Assembly: GCA_910574195.1 (NCBI GenBank)
Contig: CAJTBF010000005.1
Span: 62,001-126,000 of the forward strand
Reading direction: 5' to 3'
Source: Lachnospiraceae bacterium
Lineage (GTDB): Bacteria; Bacillota; Clostridia; Lachnospirales; Lachnospiraceae
DNA length: 64,000 bases
Shown: one piece after another, positions 35,256-44,108 of the stretch
Numbering within the stretch: the stretch's first letter is position 1
Layout: the number at the start of each line of letters is the position of its first letter
Translations under genes and position numbers: made by a program
The notes under the pieces: generated by a model
Database searches by the model: none
What the model was told of the DNA's origin: nothing
What the model saw: only the letters and a program-made list of their open reading frames with translations

Positions 35256-36587
35256 TTGATATTAACTATGGACGTATTTATTTTAGAGGGAATACGGACA
35301 ATCACGTTCTTGTATTGTATTCAGATTTTATTTCGGGGAGTAGGAAAAAAGGGGCATATTTCTTTTATGATATCTTGTGTGATCATCTGTACCATGTTTT
35401 TGCTGTTAAAATGCAGGCGGGAATTGCTGCCTCTCCAGAGACTTCTGATAGAATTAGGGATATTATTACTTTATATTAAAATTTATTATCGGAAAAAGAC
35501 AGGATGGATATTTTTTCATACGTTTTTCTTATATGTACTTTGGGATTTGCTTTATATGGCAGCGATTCTTTTTGCATATCCGATCGTGTTGTTGACGGGG
35601 ATAAAGCAGAAGTCAGTTTTTGAAGGAATTGTGCTTATCTGCGGGCAGTTGCTGTTTGATCTGGCGGCTCTTTTCTATTTCAGGAGGAACCCGTGGAAAC
35701 TTCCCGCACAGGTATCCTGGATTGCGAAAGCCGGAATTGTGCTTGTCTGTGTACAATTAGAATTCGCAATGCTGTGGTTTCGTACGATACCGTATCATGC
35801 AGAAGATATGCAGAGTTACGGGATTTTATTGACGGGAATTCTTTTTGGGTGTATTCTCCTGGCGCTTTGGATTGCAGATAAGCGGAATACGGAAAAGAAA
35901 GTACAGGAAATTACGTCTTATGCGCATCGGATGCGGGAGGTGATTCCGTCTGTAGGAAGAGTTCTATATCGGTTAAAGGAAGTACCGGAATATACTGAGA
36001 TATCAGAACAGATTGTGGAGGAACTTCGTTCTATTTATCAAACGGACAGGGAAGAGACGCAGAGAAAAAACAGGAGCATTAAGACGTTTGCGTCCACAGG
36101 CTGTATTGTGCTGGATGAACAGTTAGAAAGGTATCTGGAAGAAGCCTGTGAGCATAAATTTACGTTGGACGTGATTGTCCGTGCTCCGGTCAACGAGATT
36201 TTAACCAGGAAATGGGTTGACAGATATCATCTTTTGCAGTTAGTGGGCGATTTATACCGGAATGCATACCGTGCAATACTGAAACGAAGGGAGGGCGGTA
36301 ATATCCTTTTCTGTTTTGGTTATAATCGGGAAGGCTTTTATGAGATTTCTATTTATGATAACGGGGAAAAGTTTCCGGAATATATTATAAAACATCTGGG
36401 AGAACGGGGAGTAACCACGGGTGGAACCGGACAGGGACTGGCGGATATTTTTGAAGTGCTGAAACGAAGCAGGGCAAGTTTTGTATTGAACCAGAATATA
36501 GGCGAGCACAATATTTTTACAAAGGGGATTAGTATCGTTTTTGACGGAAACGGGAAAGTAATCGTTTGCAACCCGGTGAAAGAGTAA
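35256..36587 (+). CDS. GHKL-domain membrane sensor (AgrC-like), possibly degenerate kinase
   Basis: About 443 residues. Six or so membrane segments fill 1-210 (for example ISFMISCVIICTMFLLL, WIFFHTFFLYVLWDLLYM). The C-terminal GHKL ATPase domain has GDLYRNAYRAIL as N box and YDNGEKFPEYI plus GGTGQGLADIFEVL as G boxes. AgrC-type kinases carry a conserved H-D-Y in the dimerisation helix; the matching region here (about 225-245) has no such His. TTG 35256 is five bases after GGGAGG and preferred over GTG 35253; ATG 35268 is 17 bases away. Likely partner of the Spo0A-like regulator or the peptide. Confidence 0.78.
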   Translation: MILTMDVFILEGIRTITFLYCIQILFRGVGKKGHISFMISCVIICTMFLLLKCRRELLPLQRLLIELGILLLYIKIYYRKKTGWIFFHTFFLYVLWDLLYMAAILFAYPIVLLTGIKQKSVFEGIVLICGQLLFDLAALFYFRRNPWKLPAQVSWIAKAGIVLVCVQLEFAMLWFRTIPYHAEDMQSYGILLTGILFGCILLALWIADKRNTEKKVQEITSYAHRMREVIPSVGRVLYRLKEVPEYTEISEQIVEELRSIYQTDREETQRKNRSIKTFASTGCIVLDEQLERYLEEACEHKFTLDVIVRAPVNEILTRKWVDRYHLLQLVGDLYRNAYRAILKRREGGNILFCFGYNREGFYEISIYDNGEKFPEYIIKHLGERGVTTGGTGQGLADIFEVLKRSRASFVLNQNIGEHNIFTKGISIVFDGNGKVIVCNPVKE

Positions 36588-36595
36588 CTAAACTT

Positions 36596-36610
36596 GTTAC
36601 TGTTCACACC
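36596..36610 (+). repeat. Half palindrome next to the IS element
   Basis: GTTACTGTTCACACC is one arm of the GTAAC palindrome family (compare GGTGTGAACAGTAAC at 38773-38787). The other arm is missing where the IS begins. Confidence 0.6.
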
Positions 36611-36642
36611 GGGGGCTGTCGGGAAATAGATAGTTCCAAACA

Positions 36643-36676
36643 GGGCAGGTATGACTCGTGCGAGTCATACCTGCCC
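36643..36676. terminator. Perfect hairpin inside the IS left end
   Basis: 16-base perfect stem with TG loop, followed by CCTTAAAATTTTTCC. It could stop impinging transcription, as in many IS elements. Confidence 0.6.
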
Positions 36677-36706
36677 CTTAAAATTTTTCCACAAAAAGAG
36701 AAAAAG

Positions 36707-38509
36707 ATGGCTAACGACAACCATCTCTTCTCCGTTACGTGTTATAATGTAACTATGCAAAAACAAGATTATTATAACGAATTTTTTGAGTTAGGGCAAC
36801 AGAAAATTAACTTTAATTTCTTCGAATTGCATTTACCCGATGACGATTCTGTCTATACCCTGAAAAAAGTAATGGAGGAATTAGATTTTTCTGGCTTATT
36901 AGCCAATTGTTCAGATAAGGGAAGAACCGGGTACAATCCAATTATGATGTATGCTGTAGTTACTTACGCAAACATGCGTGGGATAAGAGCTGTTGACCGT
37001 ATTGTGGAATTATGTGAAAGAGACCTTGCTTTTATCTGGCTCACCAAAGGTGAGAAGCCAAAAAGAGATGCTTTCTATGACTTAAAAAATAAGAAACTGA
37101 CTGCAGATGTTTTGGACGAACTGAACTATCAGTTCCTCCGCCGATTGCAAAAAGAAGGATTTATCACATTAAAGGCACTTTTTATTGATGGAACCAAAAT
37201 AGAAGCCAATGCGAACCGTTATACGTTTGTATGGAGAGGGACCATCAATTATCATCTTGCAGGACTGTTGGATACGATTGATTCTTTATATCAGGAGTAT
37301 AACCGGTTGATAGATGAAAATGAGTATGGCATCAAATATGATATTCCCCATGCCCATATGTTTGTGATTGAAGGGATGGACAAGGTAAGGGAGGTCATTG
37401 AAAAGAAGCGGAAACAAAAACTAACAAAACATAAAAAGTTATCAAATAATACGATCATCGAGATCGATAACTGTTCTCCGTTGGAGATCCTGAAACTCCA
37501 GAAAAATCTGACACAGATCGCAGAGCGGGAAGAGATTGTGTTTGTTTATGGGAAAGGAAAAAGGAAATCGCAGATCCAGCAGCTTTATGAAGAATTAGAA
37601 GCCTGCGGCGAACGTCTTATGGGATATAAAGAGTGCTTTGAGATTATGGGAAATGACCGGAACAGCTATGCAAAAACAGATCTGGAAGCCACCTTTATGC
37701 GGATGAAGGATGACCATATGAAAAATGGGCAGTTAAAAGCTGCATATAATGTTCAGATTGCAGTGGAGAATTATTTTATAGTCCATACTTATGTAAGTAA
37801 TGACAGGACAGATTATAATACATTGATCCCGGTTATAGAAAAGCATAAAAACGTATTCGGGGAGATTTTGGAAGAAGTGACAGCAGATAGTGGTTATTGC
37901 AGTGAGAAGAATCTCTTGTATTTGAAGGGAAATAAAATTGCCAGTTACATCAAGCAGCAGGATCATGAAAAACGGAAAACACGCGCTTATAGGGAAGAGA
38001 TTGGAAAGTATTACAACATGAAAACGCAGGTGTTTGAGGATGAATTGTATTATATTTGTAATGACGGAAGAGAATTACATCACATACGTACAGAGACTAA
38101 AGAACAGGCAGGATATACACAAACTTTTGAGGTGTATGGATGTGCAGACTGCAGTGGCTGCGAACACAAAGCTAAATGTCTTTATAAATATAACGCTGAA
38201 AAAGATGCAGAGAAAAATAAAGTCATGAAGATCAATGAGCAGTGGGAAAGACTGAAAGAGGAATCCCAAGCAAACATAGAGAGCGAGAAAGGGATCTTAA
38301 ACCGTCAGATCCGATCCATTCAGACGGAAGGGCATTTTGGGGATATCAAAGAAAATGATAGTTTTCGCCGGTTCAACTACCGGACATCCGAAAAAGTATA
38401 TAAGGAATTTATGCTGTATGTGATTGGAAGAAATATAAATAAATATCATCGTTTTCTACAGGATGAGATCAAAAAATACGAAGAAAAAACAGAGAAAAAG
38501 ACTGCTTAG
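36707..38509 (+). CDS. IS1182-family DDE transposase
   Basis: 600 residues counted from ATG 36707 (MANDNHLFSV). The N-terminal part has GYNPIMMYAVVTYANMRG and FIDGTKIEANANRYTFVW (first catalytic Asp), the centre has a long charged helix region, then MKNGQLKAAYNVQIAVENYF with TADSGYCSEKN (second Asp), a Cys cluster CADCSGCEHKAKC and EGHFGDIKEND carrying the Glu. These are typical of IS1182/IS1480-type enzymes. An earlier in-frame ATG at 36566 lies in the neighbouring gene. No frameshift is seen. Confidence 0.92.
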   Translation: MANDNHLFSVTCYNVTMQKQDYYNEFFELGQQKINFNFFELHLPDDDSVYTLKKVMEELDFSGLLANCSDKGRTGYNPIMMYAVVTYANMRGIRAVDRIVELCERDLAFIWLTKGEKPKRDAFYDLKNKKLTADVLDELNYQFLRRLQKEGFITLKALFIDGTKIEANANRYTFVWRGTINYHLAGLLDTIDSLYQEYNRLIDENEYGIKYDIPHAHMFVIEGMDKVREVIEKKRKQKLTKHKKLSNNTIIEIDNCSPLEILKLQKNLTQIAEREEIVFVYGKGKRKSQIQQLYEELEACGERLMGYKECFEIMGNDRNSYAKTDLEATFMRMKDDHMKNGQLKAAYNVQIAVENYFIVHTYVSNDRTDYNTLIPVIEKHKNVFGEILEEVTADSGYCSEKNLLYLKGNKIASYIKQQDHEKRKTRAYREEIGKYYNMKTQVFEDELYYICNDGRELHHIRTETKEQAGYTQTFEVYGCADCSGCEHKAKCLYKYNAEKDAEKNKVMKINEQWERLKEESQANIESEKGILNRQIRSIQTEGHFGDIKENDSFRRFNYRTSEKVYKEFMLYVIGRNINKYHRFLQDEIKKYEEKTEKKTA

Positions 38510-38578
38510 AAAGGTGTGTTTACAAAAATACAGCTGAGGGGTTTTTGCGCCCCAAAATACAAATAGAAAAGAAAAAAC

Positions 38579-38637
38579 ACGAATCTCCTACAGATGCTCT
38601 GGTGTAAAAAACACCGATTTCTATGGGAGATTCGTAT
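38579..38637 (+). terminator. Hairpin after the transposase gene
   Basis: ACGAATCTCC / GGGAGATTCGT-type stem with inner AAACACC region, then TATTTTTAGG. Confidence 0.5.
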
Positions 38638-38706
38638 TTTTAGGTTTAGAGCCTAAAAATCGGTATTAACCGACAGCCCCACGGAGGATAGATGTTCTGT
38701 CCGGAT

Positions 38707-38787
38707 AGCCGCCAGCCCCTTGCGAAAAGCAACTTTAAATGGGCTGGCGGCTGTTACTGTGCGCGCCCGTAGGGTGTGAACAGTAAC
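38707..38787. repeat. Composite palindromic repeat right of the IS
   Basis: Hairpin 38707-38752 (AGCCGCCAGCCC / GGGCTGGCGGCT, with AACTTTAAAT inside) followed by the palindrome GTTACTGT ... ACAGTAAC (38753-38787). On the minus strand it has the same order as 18132-18202. The stretch 38510-38924 holds no gene apart from this and the IS end. Confidence 0.7.
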
Positions 38788-38924
38788 CCAGACTTTAATA
38801 GTTACGGAAAATGAAAGATTGGATACTTGCACAAAATGGAAACATATAGTACAATGTGAAGAAGGAGTGCTTGTATTTGATAAAGAAAAAGCGGTGGATG
38901 AATGTTTTCCGGAGGAGAGTAATA

Positions 38925-39956
38925 ATGATGAGGTTTTGTTTGAGACGCAGACTGCAGGCTGGGTTTGTTCTTGTCTGTACGGTTGTGGTTACCTGTTTTT
39001 CTGTTTCTGTTCGGGCGGAGGATATGATGGTGCTGGAACAGCAGACGGCGGAATTACAGTCGGAGCTGGATGGGATCAATCAGGAGATTCTCTCAGTGAG
39101 TGATGAGATCGCATCGATTGAGATGCAGCAGGAGATGATGATGGGGGAGATTCTCCGGACAGAGACTGCGCTTGAGGAAGCTCGTGCGACAGAGCAGGAA
39201 CAGTATGACAGTATGAAGAGCAGAATTAAATATTTATACGAATCGGGGGATGTCTCCGGTCTGGAGATTCTGTTTTCTGCGGAAAGTATGTCCGACCTTT
39301 TGAATAAGGCCGACTTTATCCGGAGTATCAGCGAATATGACAGGGACATGCTGGAAAAGTATTGTGACGTGCGCAAAAATATTGCAGAAAAAGACGACAT
39401 TTTGCAGGCGCAGAAAAAAGCGTTGGACGAGTTACAGACAAAGTTGGCGGCCCGGAAAGAAGAGCTGCAGATTCAGGCGGAGTCAACGTCCACGGATTTG
39501 GATACATTGACGGCACGTCTGCAAAGTCTTCAGGCTTTGACTTCCGGTGTGACAGATGGATCTGCCAGTGAAGTAGTACAGACAGGGACGGTGTACCAGG
39601 CACAGTCCTGGGAAGTGGACATTCTGGCGGCCATTCTGGAGTGTGAGGCATATCCGGAATATAAGTCACTGATGGCGGTCGCTACGATTATTATGAATCG
39701 GATTGAGGATCCGCGTTTTCCGGACCGGATCAGCGATGTGGTTTATGCATCGAATCAGTTTGAACCGGTAACATTGGGAAGCCTGGATGCAGTTCTGTCC
39801 AGAGGCCCCAGCGAGCTATCCTATCAGGTGGCGCAGGAAGCGCTGAACGGGGCGAGACTGGCTGCGGTAATGGATTGTTATTATTTCCTGTATGCAGGGG
39901 CAACAGGCAGGCCGGGTGTCAATGTGGGCGACAATCTGTTCTTTCCGAGTTGGTGA
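38925..39956 (+). CDS. Secreted cell wall hydrolase, SleB/CwlJ type
   Basis: 343 residues. Signal peptide about 1-31 (RRRLQAGFVLVCTVVVTCFS, cleavage after VRA), a long coiled coil (about 35-195), and a C-terminal hydrolase_2 domain (about 225-343) with ILAAILECEAYPEYKSLMAVATIIMNR and FYNVG-like end PGVNVGDNLFFPSW. SleB-type enzymes cleave spore cortex muramic-lactam; the coiled-coil head suggests a vegetative or forespore envelope role similar to other NlpC-type coiled-coil hydrolases. ATG 38925 is seven bases after GGAGGAG. Confidence 0.88.
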   Translation: MMRFCLRRRLQAGFVLVCTVVVTCFSVSVRAEDMMVLEQQTAELQSELDGINQEILSVSDEIASIEMQQEMMMGEILRTETALEEARATEQEQYDSMKSRIKYLYESGDVSGLEILFSAESMSDLLNKADFIRSISEYDRDMLEKYCDVRKNIAEKDDILQAQKKALDELQTKLAARKEELQIQAESTSTDLDTLTARLQSLQALTSGVTDGSASEVVQTGTVYQAQSWEVDILAAILECEAYPEYKSLMAVATIIMNRIEDPRFPDRISDVVYASNQFEPVTLGSLDAVLSRGPSELSYQVAQEALNGARLAAVMDCYYFLYAGATGRPGVNVGDNLFFPSW

Positions 39957-39970
39957 GAAGTAATGGCGAC

Positions 39971-40005
39971 ATTACTGTGCATACCCTGTGGGTGTGCACA
40001 GCAAC
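39971..40005. repeat. GTAAC-family palindrome, diverged solo copy
   Basis: ATTACTGTGCATACCC TGT GGGTGTGCACAGCAAC between the hydrolase gene and the next promoter. Confidence 0.6.
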
Positions 40006-40044
40006 ATGGTGACCATCCTGATATAAAAAAATATGGAAAAAGCA

Positions 40045-40072
40045 TTGCGTTTCCGAAAAAATCATGTATAAT
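40045..40072 (+). promoter_or_regulatory. Predicted promoter of the 78-aa gene
   Basis: TTGCGT, a 16-base spacer and TATAAT, with TG before the -10; 51 bases upstream of the start codon. Confidence 0.65.
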
Positions 40073-40123
40073 AAAAAGGCCCATGAATGTGGGTAGAATA
40101 GATTTCAGGAAGGAGCAAAAGAC

Positions 40124-40360
40124 ATGAAAGTACAGAACATTACGGATATAGACGCTTTCTTTAAAGCAGTGGATGAATGCAAAGGAAAGGTAGAGTTAGT
40201 GACGGGGGAAGGGGATCGGCTGAATCTGAAATCCAAGCTTTCCCAGTATGTGTCCATGGCGAACATCTTTTCAAACGGAGAGATTCCGGAACTGGAGATC
40301 ATCGCATATGAGAAGGAAGATACAGACAGACTGATTGGCTTTATGATTAACGGGCAATGA
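40124..40360 (+). CDS. Conserved-type small protein, unknown function (78 aa)
   Basis: I do not assign a function. ATG follows AGGAAGGAGCAAAAGAC. A soluble, mixed alpha/beta protein (KVQNITDIDAFFKAVDECKG, LNLKSKLSQYVSMANIF, ending LIGFMINGQ). It has its own promoter and a terminator-like hairpin behind it, and precedes dnaE. Similar short proteins occur widely in Lachnospiraceae as I recall, unlabelled. Confidence 0.75.
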   Translation: MKVQNITDIDAFFKAVDECKGKVELVTGEGDRLNLKSKLSQYVSMANIFSNGEIPELEIIAYEKEDTDRLIGFMINGQ

Positions 40361-40414
40361 GATCTTTTGTTTTTTGAGAAGAGAGACAGTAGATCAGAAA
40401 GAGGGATTACAAGG

Positions 40415-40445
40415 CAGGGCGGTTCTCTAAAGAAGGACGGCCCTG
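40415..40445 (+). terminator. Terminator-like hairpin before dnaE
   Basis: CAGGGCGGTTCT / AAGGACGGCCCTG stem, tail TTTCC. Confidence 0.5.
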
Positions 40446-40514
40446 TTTCCATATATCTGCATCATACAGTAGAAAAGTGTCATGTTACAATATTACGAAA
40501 GGAAAGAGGGGAGC

Positions 40515-43500
40515 ATGGAGTTTGCACATTTACATGTCCACACAGAGTATAGTCTTTTAGACGGTTCAAATAAGATCAGGGAATATGTGGAAAGAGTAAA
40601 AGAACTGGGAATGAACAGCGCGGCGATTACAGATCATGGTGTGATGTACGGCGTCATTGATTTTTATAAGGCGGCGAAAAAGGCAGGTATCAATCCCATA
40701 TTAGGGTGCGAAGTCTATGTGGCGCCGAATTCCAGGTTTGATCGGGAGATCACAGGGGGGGAAGACCGGTATTACCATCTGGTTCTGCTTGCAGAGAATA
40801 ACCAGGGCTATGCAAACCTGATGAAGATTGTATCGAAAGGTTTTGTTGACGGATACTATTACCGTCCCCGTGTGGATAAAGGGCTTCTAAGAGAATATCA
40901 CGAAGGGATTATTGCACTGAGCGCCTGTCTTGCCGGAGAGGTACAGCGTTATCTAACGAAAGGTCTTTACGAGGAGGCAAAGGAAAAAGCGCTGGAGTAT
41001 CAGGAAATTTTCGGCAAGGGGAATTATTTTCTGGAACTGCAGGATCATGGGATTTCGGAACAGGCGCTGGTAAATCAAAGATTGCTGCAGATGTCGGAAG
41101 AGCTGGGCATTGATCTGGTGGCTACAAACGACGTGCATTATACGTATGCAGAGGATGAGAAAGCGCATGATATCCTGCTTTGTATTCAGACAGGGAAAAG
41201 ACTCTCAGATGAGAATCGGATGCGCTATGAGGGCGGACAGTATTTTGTAAAATCACCGGAGGAAATGGCGGAACTGTTTCCTTATGCCCTGCAGGCTCTG
41301 GAAAATACCCAAAAGATTGCAGACCGTTGTCATGTGGAGATTGAATTCGGTGTGACAAAACTTCCCAAATATGATGTTCCTGCGGGGATAACCTCCTGGG
41401 AATATCTGAAGAAGTTATGCTATCAAGGATTGGAGAAGCGTTACGGTGCTACGGCGCAAGAATTGAAAGAGCGGCTGGAATATGAATTGAATACCATACA
41501 AAACATGGGGTATGTAGATTATTTTCTGATTGTATGGGATTTTATCAAATATGCGAAAGACCACGGGATTGCGGTAGGGCCGGGGAGAGGTTCCGCTGCC
41601 GGAAGTATTGTGTCTTATTGTCTGGAGATTACCAATATTGATCCGCTGCGTTATCAGCTTTTGTTCGAGCGCTTTTTGAACCCGGAGCGGATTTCCATGC
41701 CGGATATCGATATAGATTTCTGCTTTGAACGAAGACAGGATGTGATTGATTATGTAGTTCGTAAATATGGAGAAGACCGGGTAGTGCAGATTATAACTTT
41801 CGGGACAATGGCGGCCCGGAATGCGATTCGGGACGTGGGAAGGGTGATGGATCTGCCGTATGCATTTGTGGATACCATTGCCAAGCTGATACCGCGGGAA
41901 AAGGATATGACACTGGAACTCGCCCTGAAGAGAAGTACCGAACTTCGTCAGATGTATGAACAGGATGAGCAGGTAAAGTATCTGATTGAGATGGCAAAAC
42001 GTCTGGAGGGCCTGCCCAGGCACAGCTCCATGCATGCGGCGGGTGTCGTGATCAGTCAGAAGTCTGCAGATGAGTTTGTGCCTCTGGCCCGGGCGAATGA
42101 AGGTTCTATTACGACACAGTTTGCGGCGCCCATATTGGAAGAACTGGGGCTTTTGAAGATGGACTTCCTGGGGCTTCGGACATTGACGGTGATCCAGAAT
42201 GCAATTCGTCTGGTTGAAAAAAGAAAAATTGTGTTGGATATGGAGAATATTGATTATCAGGATCAGGCGGTTCTGAATTATATCGGAACGGGGAAGACGG
42301 ATGGCATTTTTCAGTTGGAAAGTGCGGGGATGAAAAGCTTTATGAAAGAGTTAAAGCCCCATAGTCTGGAAGATATCATTGCCGGGATTTCTCTGTATCG
42401 TCCTGGCCCGATGGATTTCATTCCTCAGTATATCAAAGGAAAAAATGACGCGGCTTCCGTCACCTATGATTGCCCGCAGTTGGAACCGATTCTGGCGCCC
42501 ACCTATGGCTGTATTGTTTATCAGGAACAGGTGATGCAGATTGTGCGGGATCTGGCGGGGTATACGATGGGGCGCAGCGATCTTGTGCGGCGTGCCATGT
42601 CCAAGAAGAAAGCAGACGTCATGCAGAAAGAACGGCAGACGTTTGTCTACGGAGATGAGGAAGACCATGTGCCGGGCTGTGTGAAAAATGGGATCCCGGA
42701 AAAAACGGCGAATAAAATTTTTGATGAGATGATGGATTTTGCGGAGTATGCATTTAATAAGTCCCACGCGGCGGCATATGCTGTCGTAACTTATCGAACG
42801 GCATTTTTAAAATATTACTATCCATTGGAATATATGGCGGCGCTTTTAACATCCGTGATTGAAAATCCGTCAAAGGTGTCCGAGTATATCTATGCCTGCC
42901 GCCAGATGGATATTTCCATTTTGCCGCCGGATATCAATCGTGGTTATGCAGATTTTTCTGTGGATGAGGGAAAGATCCGCTATGGTCTTGCAGCCATTAA
43001 AAGTATCGGAATCTCTGTGATCAAAGAGATTGTGGCAGATCGGGAAGAGTTTGGAAAGTTTAAAAATCTGGAAGATTTTATTACACGTCTTTCCGTGAAA
43101 GGGGTACTGAATAAAAAAACCATAGAAAATCTGATCAAAGCCGGGGCGCTGGACTGTCTGGCGGGGACAAGGAAGCAGTTTATGAGCATCTACGTGCAGA
43201 TTGTGGATCATGTAAACCAGGAAAAAAAGTATGCCATGACAGGGCAGATGACGTTGTTCGACATGGTGGGCGAGGAACAAAAGCATGAATTTGAAATAAA
43301 ACTGCCGGATGTAGGAGAGTATGCCCGTGAGAATCAGCTCGCATTTGAAAAAGAAGTCCTGGGAATCTATATCAGCGGGCATCCGCTGGAGACATATGAG
43401 GGATTGTGGAAGAAGAACATTTCGGCTACTACCCTGGATTTTCAGTTGGTGGAAGGCAGCGGCCGGACAAAAGTGCATGACGGGATGAAAGAAACCATTG

Positions 43501-43988
43501 GGGGCATGATCACGGCGAAAACAGTTAAGAATACCAAAACGAATCAGACGATGGCATTTGTAACAGTGGAAGATCTGCTGGGAACAGTGGAAGTAGTCGT
43601 GTTCCCAAGAGATTATGAGAGGAACCGGGCCAGGCTGGAAATCGATGAAAAAGTATTTATCAGGGGGCGGGTTTCCGAGGAAGATGAAAGACCGAGCAAG
43701 TTGATTTGCGAACAGGTGATTCCGTTTGAGCAGGTAAAAAGGGAATTGTGGGTACAATTTCCGGATAAGGCGACCTATCTGGAACAGGAGTCTGTATTTC
43801 TCGAATATCTGGCAGAGTTTGAAGGCGACGACGAAGTCGTGGTTTACTGTCAGGCGGAGCGGGCGGTAAAGCGCCTGCCACGGAATCGTAATATCTGGAT
43901 TGACCGGCAGGTGTTGAGCAGGTTGATGAATCAGTACGGAGAAAAGCGTGTAAAAGTGGTTGAAAAGACTATTGAAAACAAGATATAA
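40515..43988 (+). CDS. dnaE: DNA polymerase III subunit alpha
   Basis: Replicative polymerase of the DnaE type, 1157 residues. N-terminal PHP domain (HLHVHTEYSLLDGSNKI), polymerase catalytic Asp residues in MPDIDIDF near 395, GPGRGSAAGS, the helix-hairpin-helix region (SIGISVIKEIVAD) near 840 and an OB domain (GGMITAKTVKNTK) near 995. Clostridia also carry PolC; DnaE1-like length fits this gene. ATG 40515 follows AAAGAGGGGAGC; an in-frame Met at 40482 has no site. 120 bases upstream of pfkA. Confidence 0.96.
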   Translation: MEFAHLHVHTEYSLLDGSNKIREYVERVKELGMNSAAITDHGVMYGVIDFYKAAKKAGINPILGCEVYVAPNSRFDREITGGEDRYYHLVLLAENNQGYANLMKIVSKGFVDGYYYRPRVDKGLLREYHEGIIALSACLAGEVQRYLTKGLYEEAKEKALEYQEIFGKGNYFLELQDHGISEQALVNQRLLQMSEELGIDLVATNDVHYTYAEDEKAHDILLCIQTGKRLSDENRMRYEGGQYFVKSPEEMAELFPYALQALENTQKIADRCHVEIEFGVTKLPKYDVPAGITSWEYLKKLCYQGLEKRYGATAQELKERLEYELNTIQNMGYVDYFLIVWDFIKYAKDHGIAVGPGRGSAAGSIVSYCLEITNIDPLRYQLLFERFLNPERISMPDIDIDFCFERRQDVIDYVVRKYGEDRVVQIITFGTMAARNAIRDVGRVMDLPYAFVDTIAKLIPREKDMTLELALKRSTELRQMYEQDEQVKYLIEMAKRLEGLPRHSSMHAAGVVISQKSADEFVPLARANEGSITTQFAAPILEELGLLKMDFLGLRTLTVIQNAIRLVEKRKIVLDMENIDYQDQAVLNYIGTGKTDGIFQLESAGMKSFMKELKPHSLEDIIAGISLYRPGPMDFIPQYIKGKNDAASVTYDCPQLEPILAPTYGCIVYQEQVMQIVRDLAGYTMGRSDLVRRAMSKKKADVMQKERQTFVYGDEEDHVPGCVKNGIPEKTANKIFDEMMDFAEYAFNKSHAAAYAVVTYRTAFLKYYYPLEYMAALLTSVIENPSKVSEYIYACRQMDISILPPDINRGYADFSVDEGKIRYGLAAIKSIGISVIKEIVADREEFGKFKNLEDFITRLSVKGVLNKKTIENLIKAGALDCLAGTRKQFMSIYVQIVDHVNQEKKYAMTGQMTLFDMVGEEQKHEFEIKLPDVGEYARENQLAFEKEVLGIYISGHPLETYEGLWKKNISATTLDFQLVEGSGRTKVHDGMKETIGGMITAKTVKNTKTNQTMAFVTVEDLLGTVEVVVFPRDYERNRARLEIDEKVFIRGRVSEEDERPSKLICEQVIPFEQVKRELWVQFPDKATYLEQESVFLEYLAEFEGDDEVVVYCQAERAVKRLPRNRNIWIDRQVLSRLMNQYGEKRVKVVEKTIENKI

Positions 43989-44006
43989 ATAGTTTAGAAT
44001 AAGAAT

Positions 44007-44032
44007 GAAAATGTGAAAAAAGTAACATTTTC
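44007..44032. other. Hairpin in the dnaE-pfkA gap
   Basis: GAAAATGT / ACATTTTC arms around a 10-base loop; no T-run, so a weak or absent terminator. Confidence 0.35.
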
Positions 44033-44108
44033 AAAAAGAATTTTCAAACACACACTAGGATATTTTCAAGAAGGTTCAGGATGATTGAAACAGAGGAGGA
44101 TGGAAGAC

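Larger units (their letters stand above)
36611..38680 (+). mobile_element. IS1182-family insertion sequence
   Basis: About 2.07 kb. Ends share the inverted sequence GGGGCTGTCGG (36612-36622) / CCGACAGCCCC (38670-38680); matching beyond that is weak. It holds one transposase gene. A perfect 16-base hairpin (36643-36676, GGGCAGGTATGACTCG / CGAGTCATACCTGCCC) just inside the left end would block outside transcription. Hairpins at 38579-38637 and 38636-38659 lie at the right end. A target duplication is not clear. The element looks intact. Confidence 0.8.

Noticed and set aside
34970-35479. 169-codon plus-strand frame
   Set aside because: It runs through the peptide gene, two hairpins and the GHKL start in another frame, has no ribosome binding site at its start and no family-like sequence.
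36611-38680. Composite transposon or island carried by the IS
   Set aside because: Only the transposase lies between the ends and no second IS copy is in the window.
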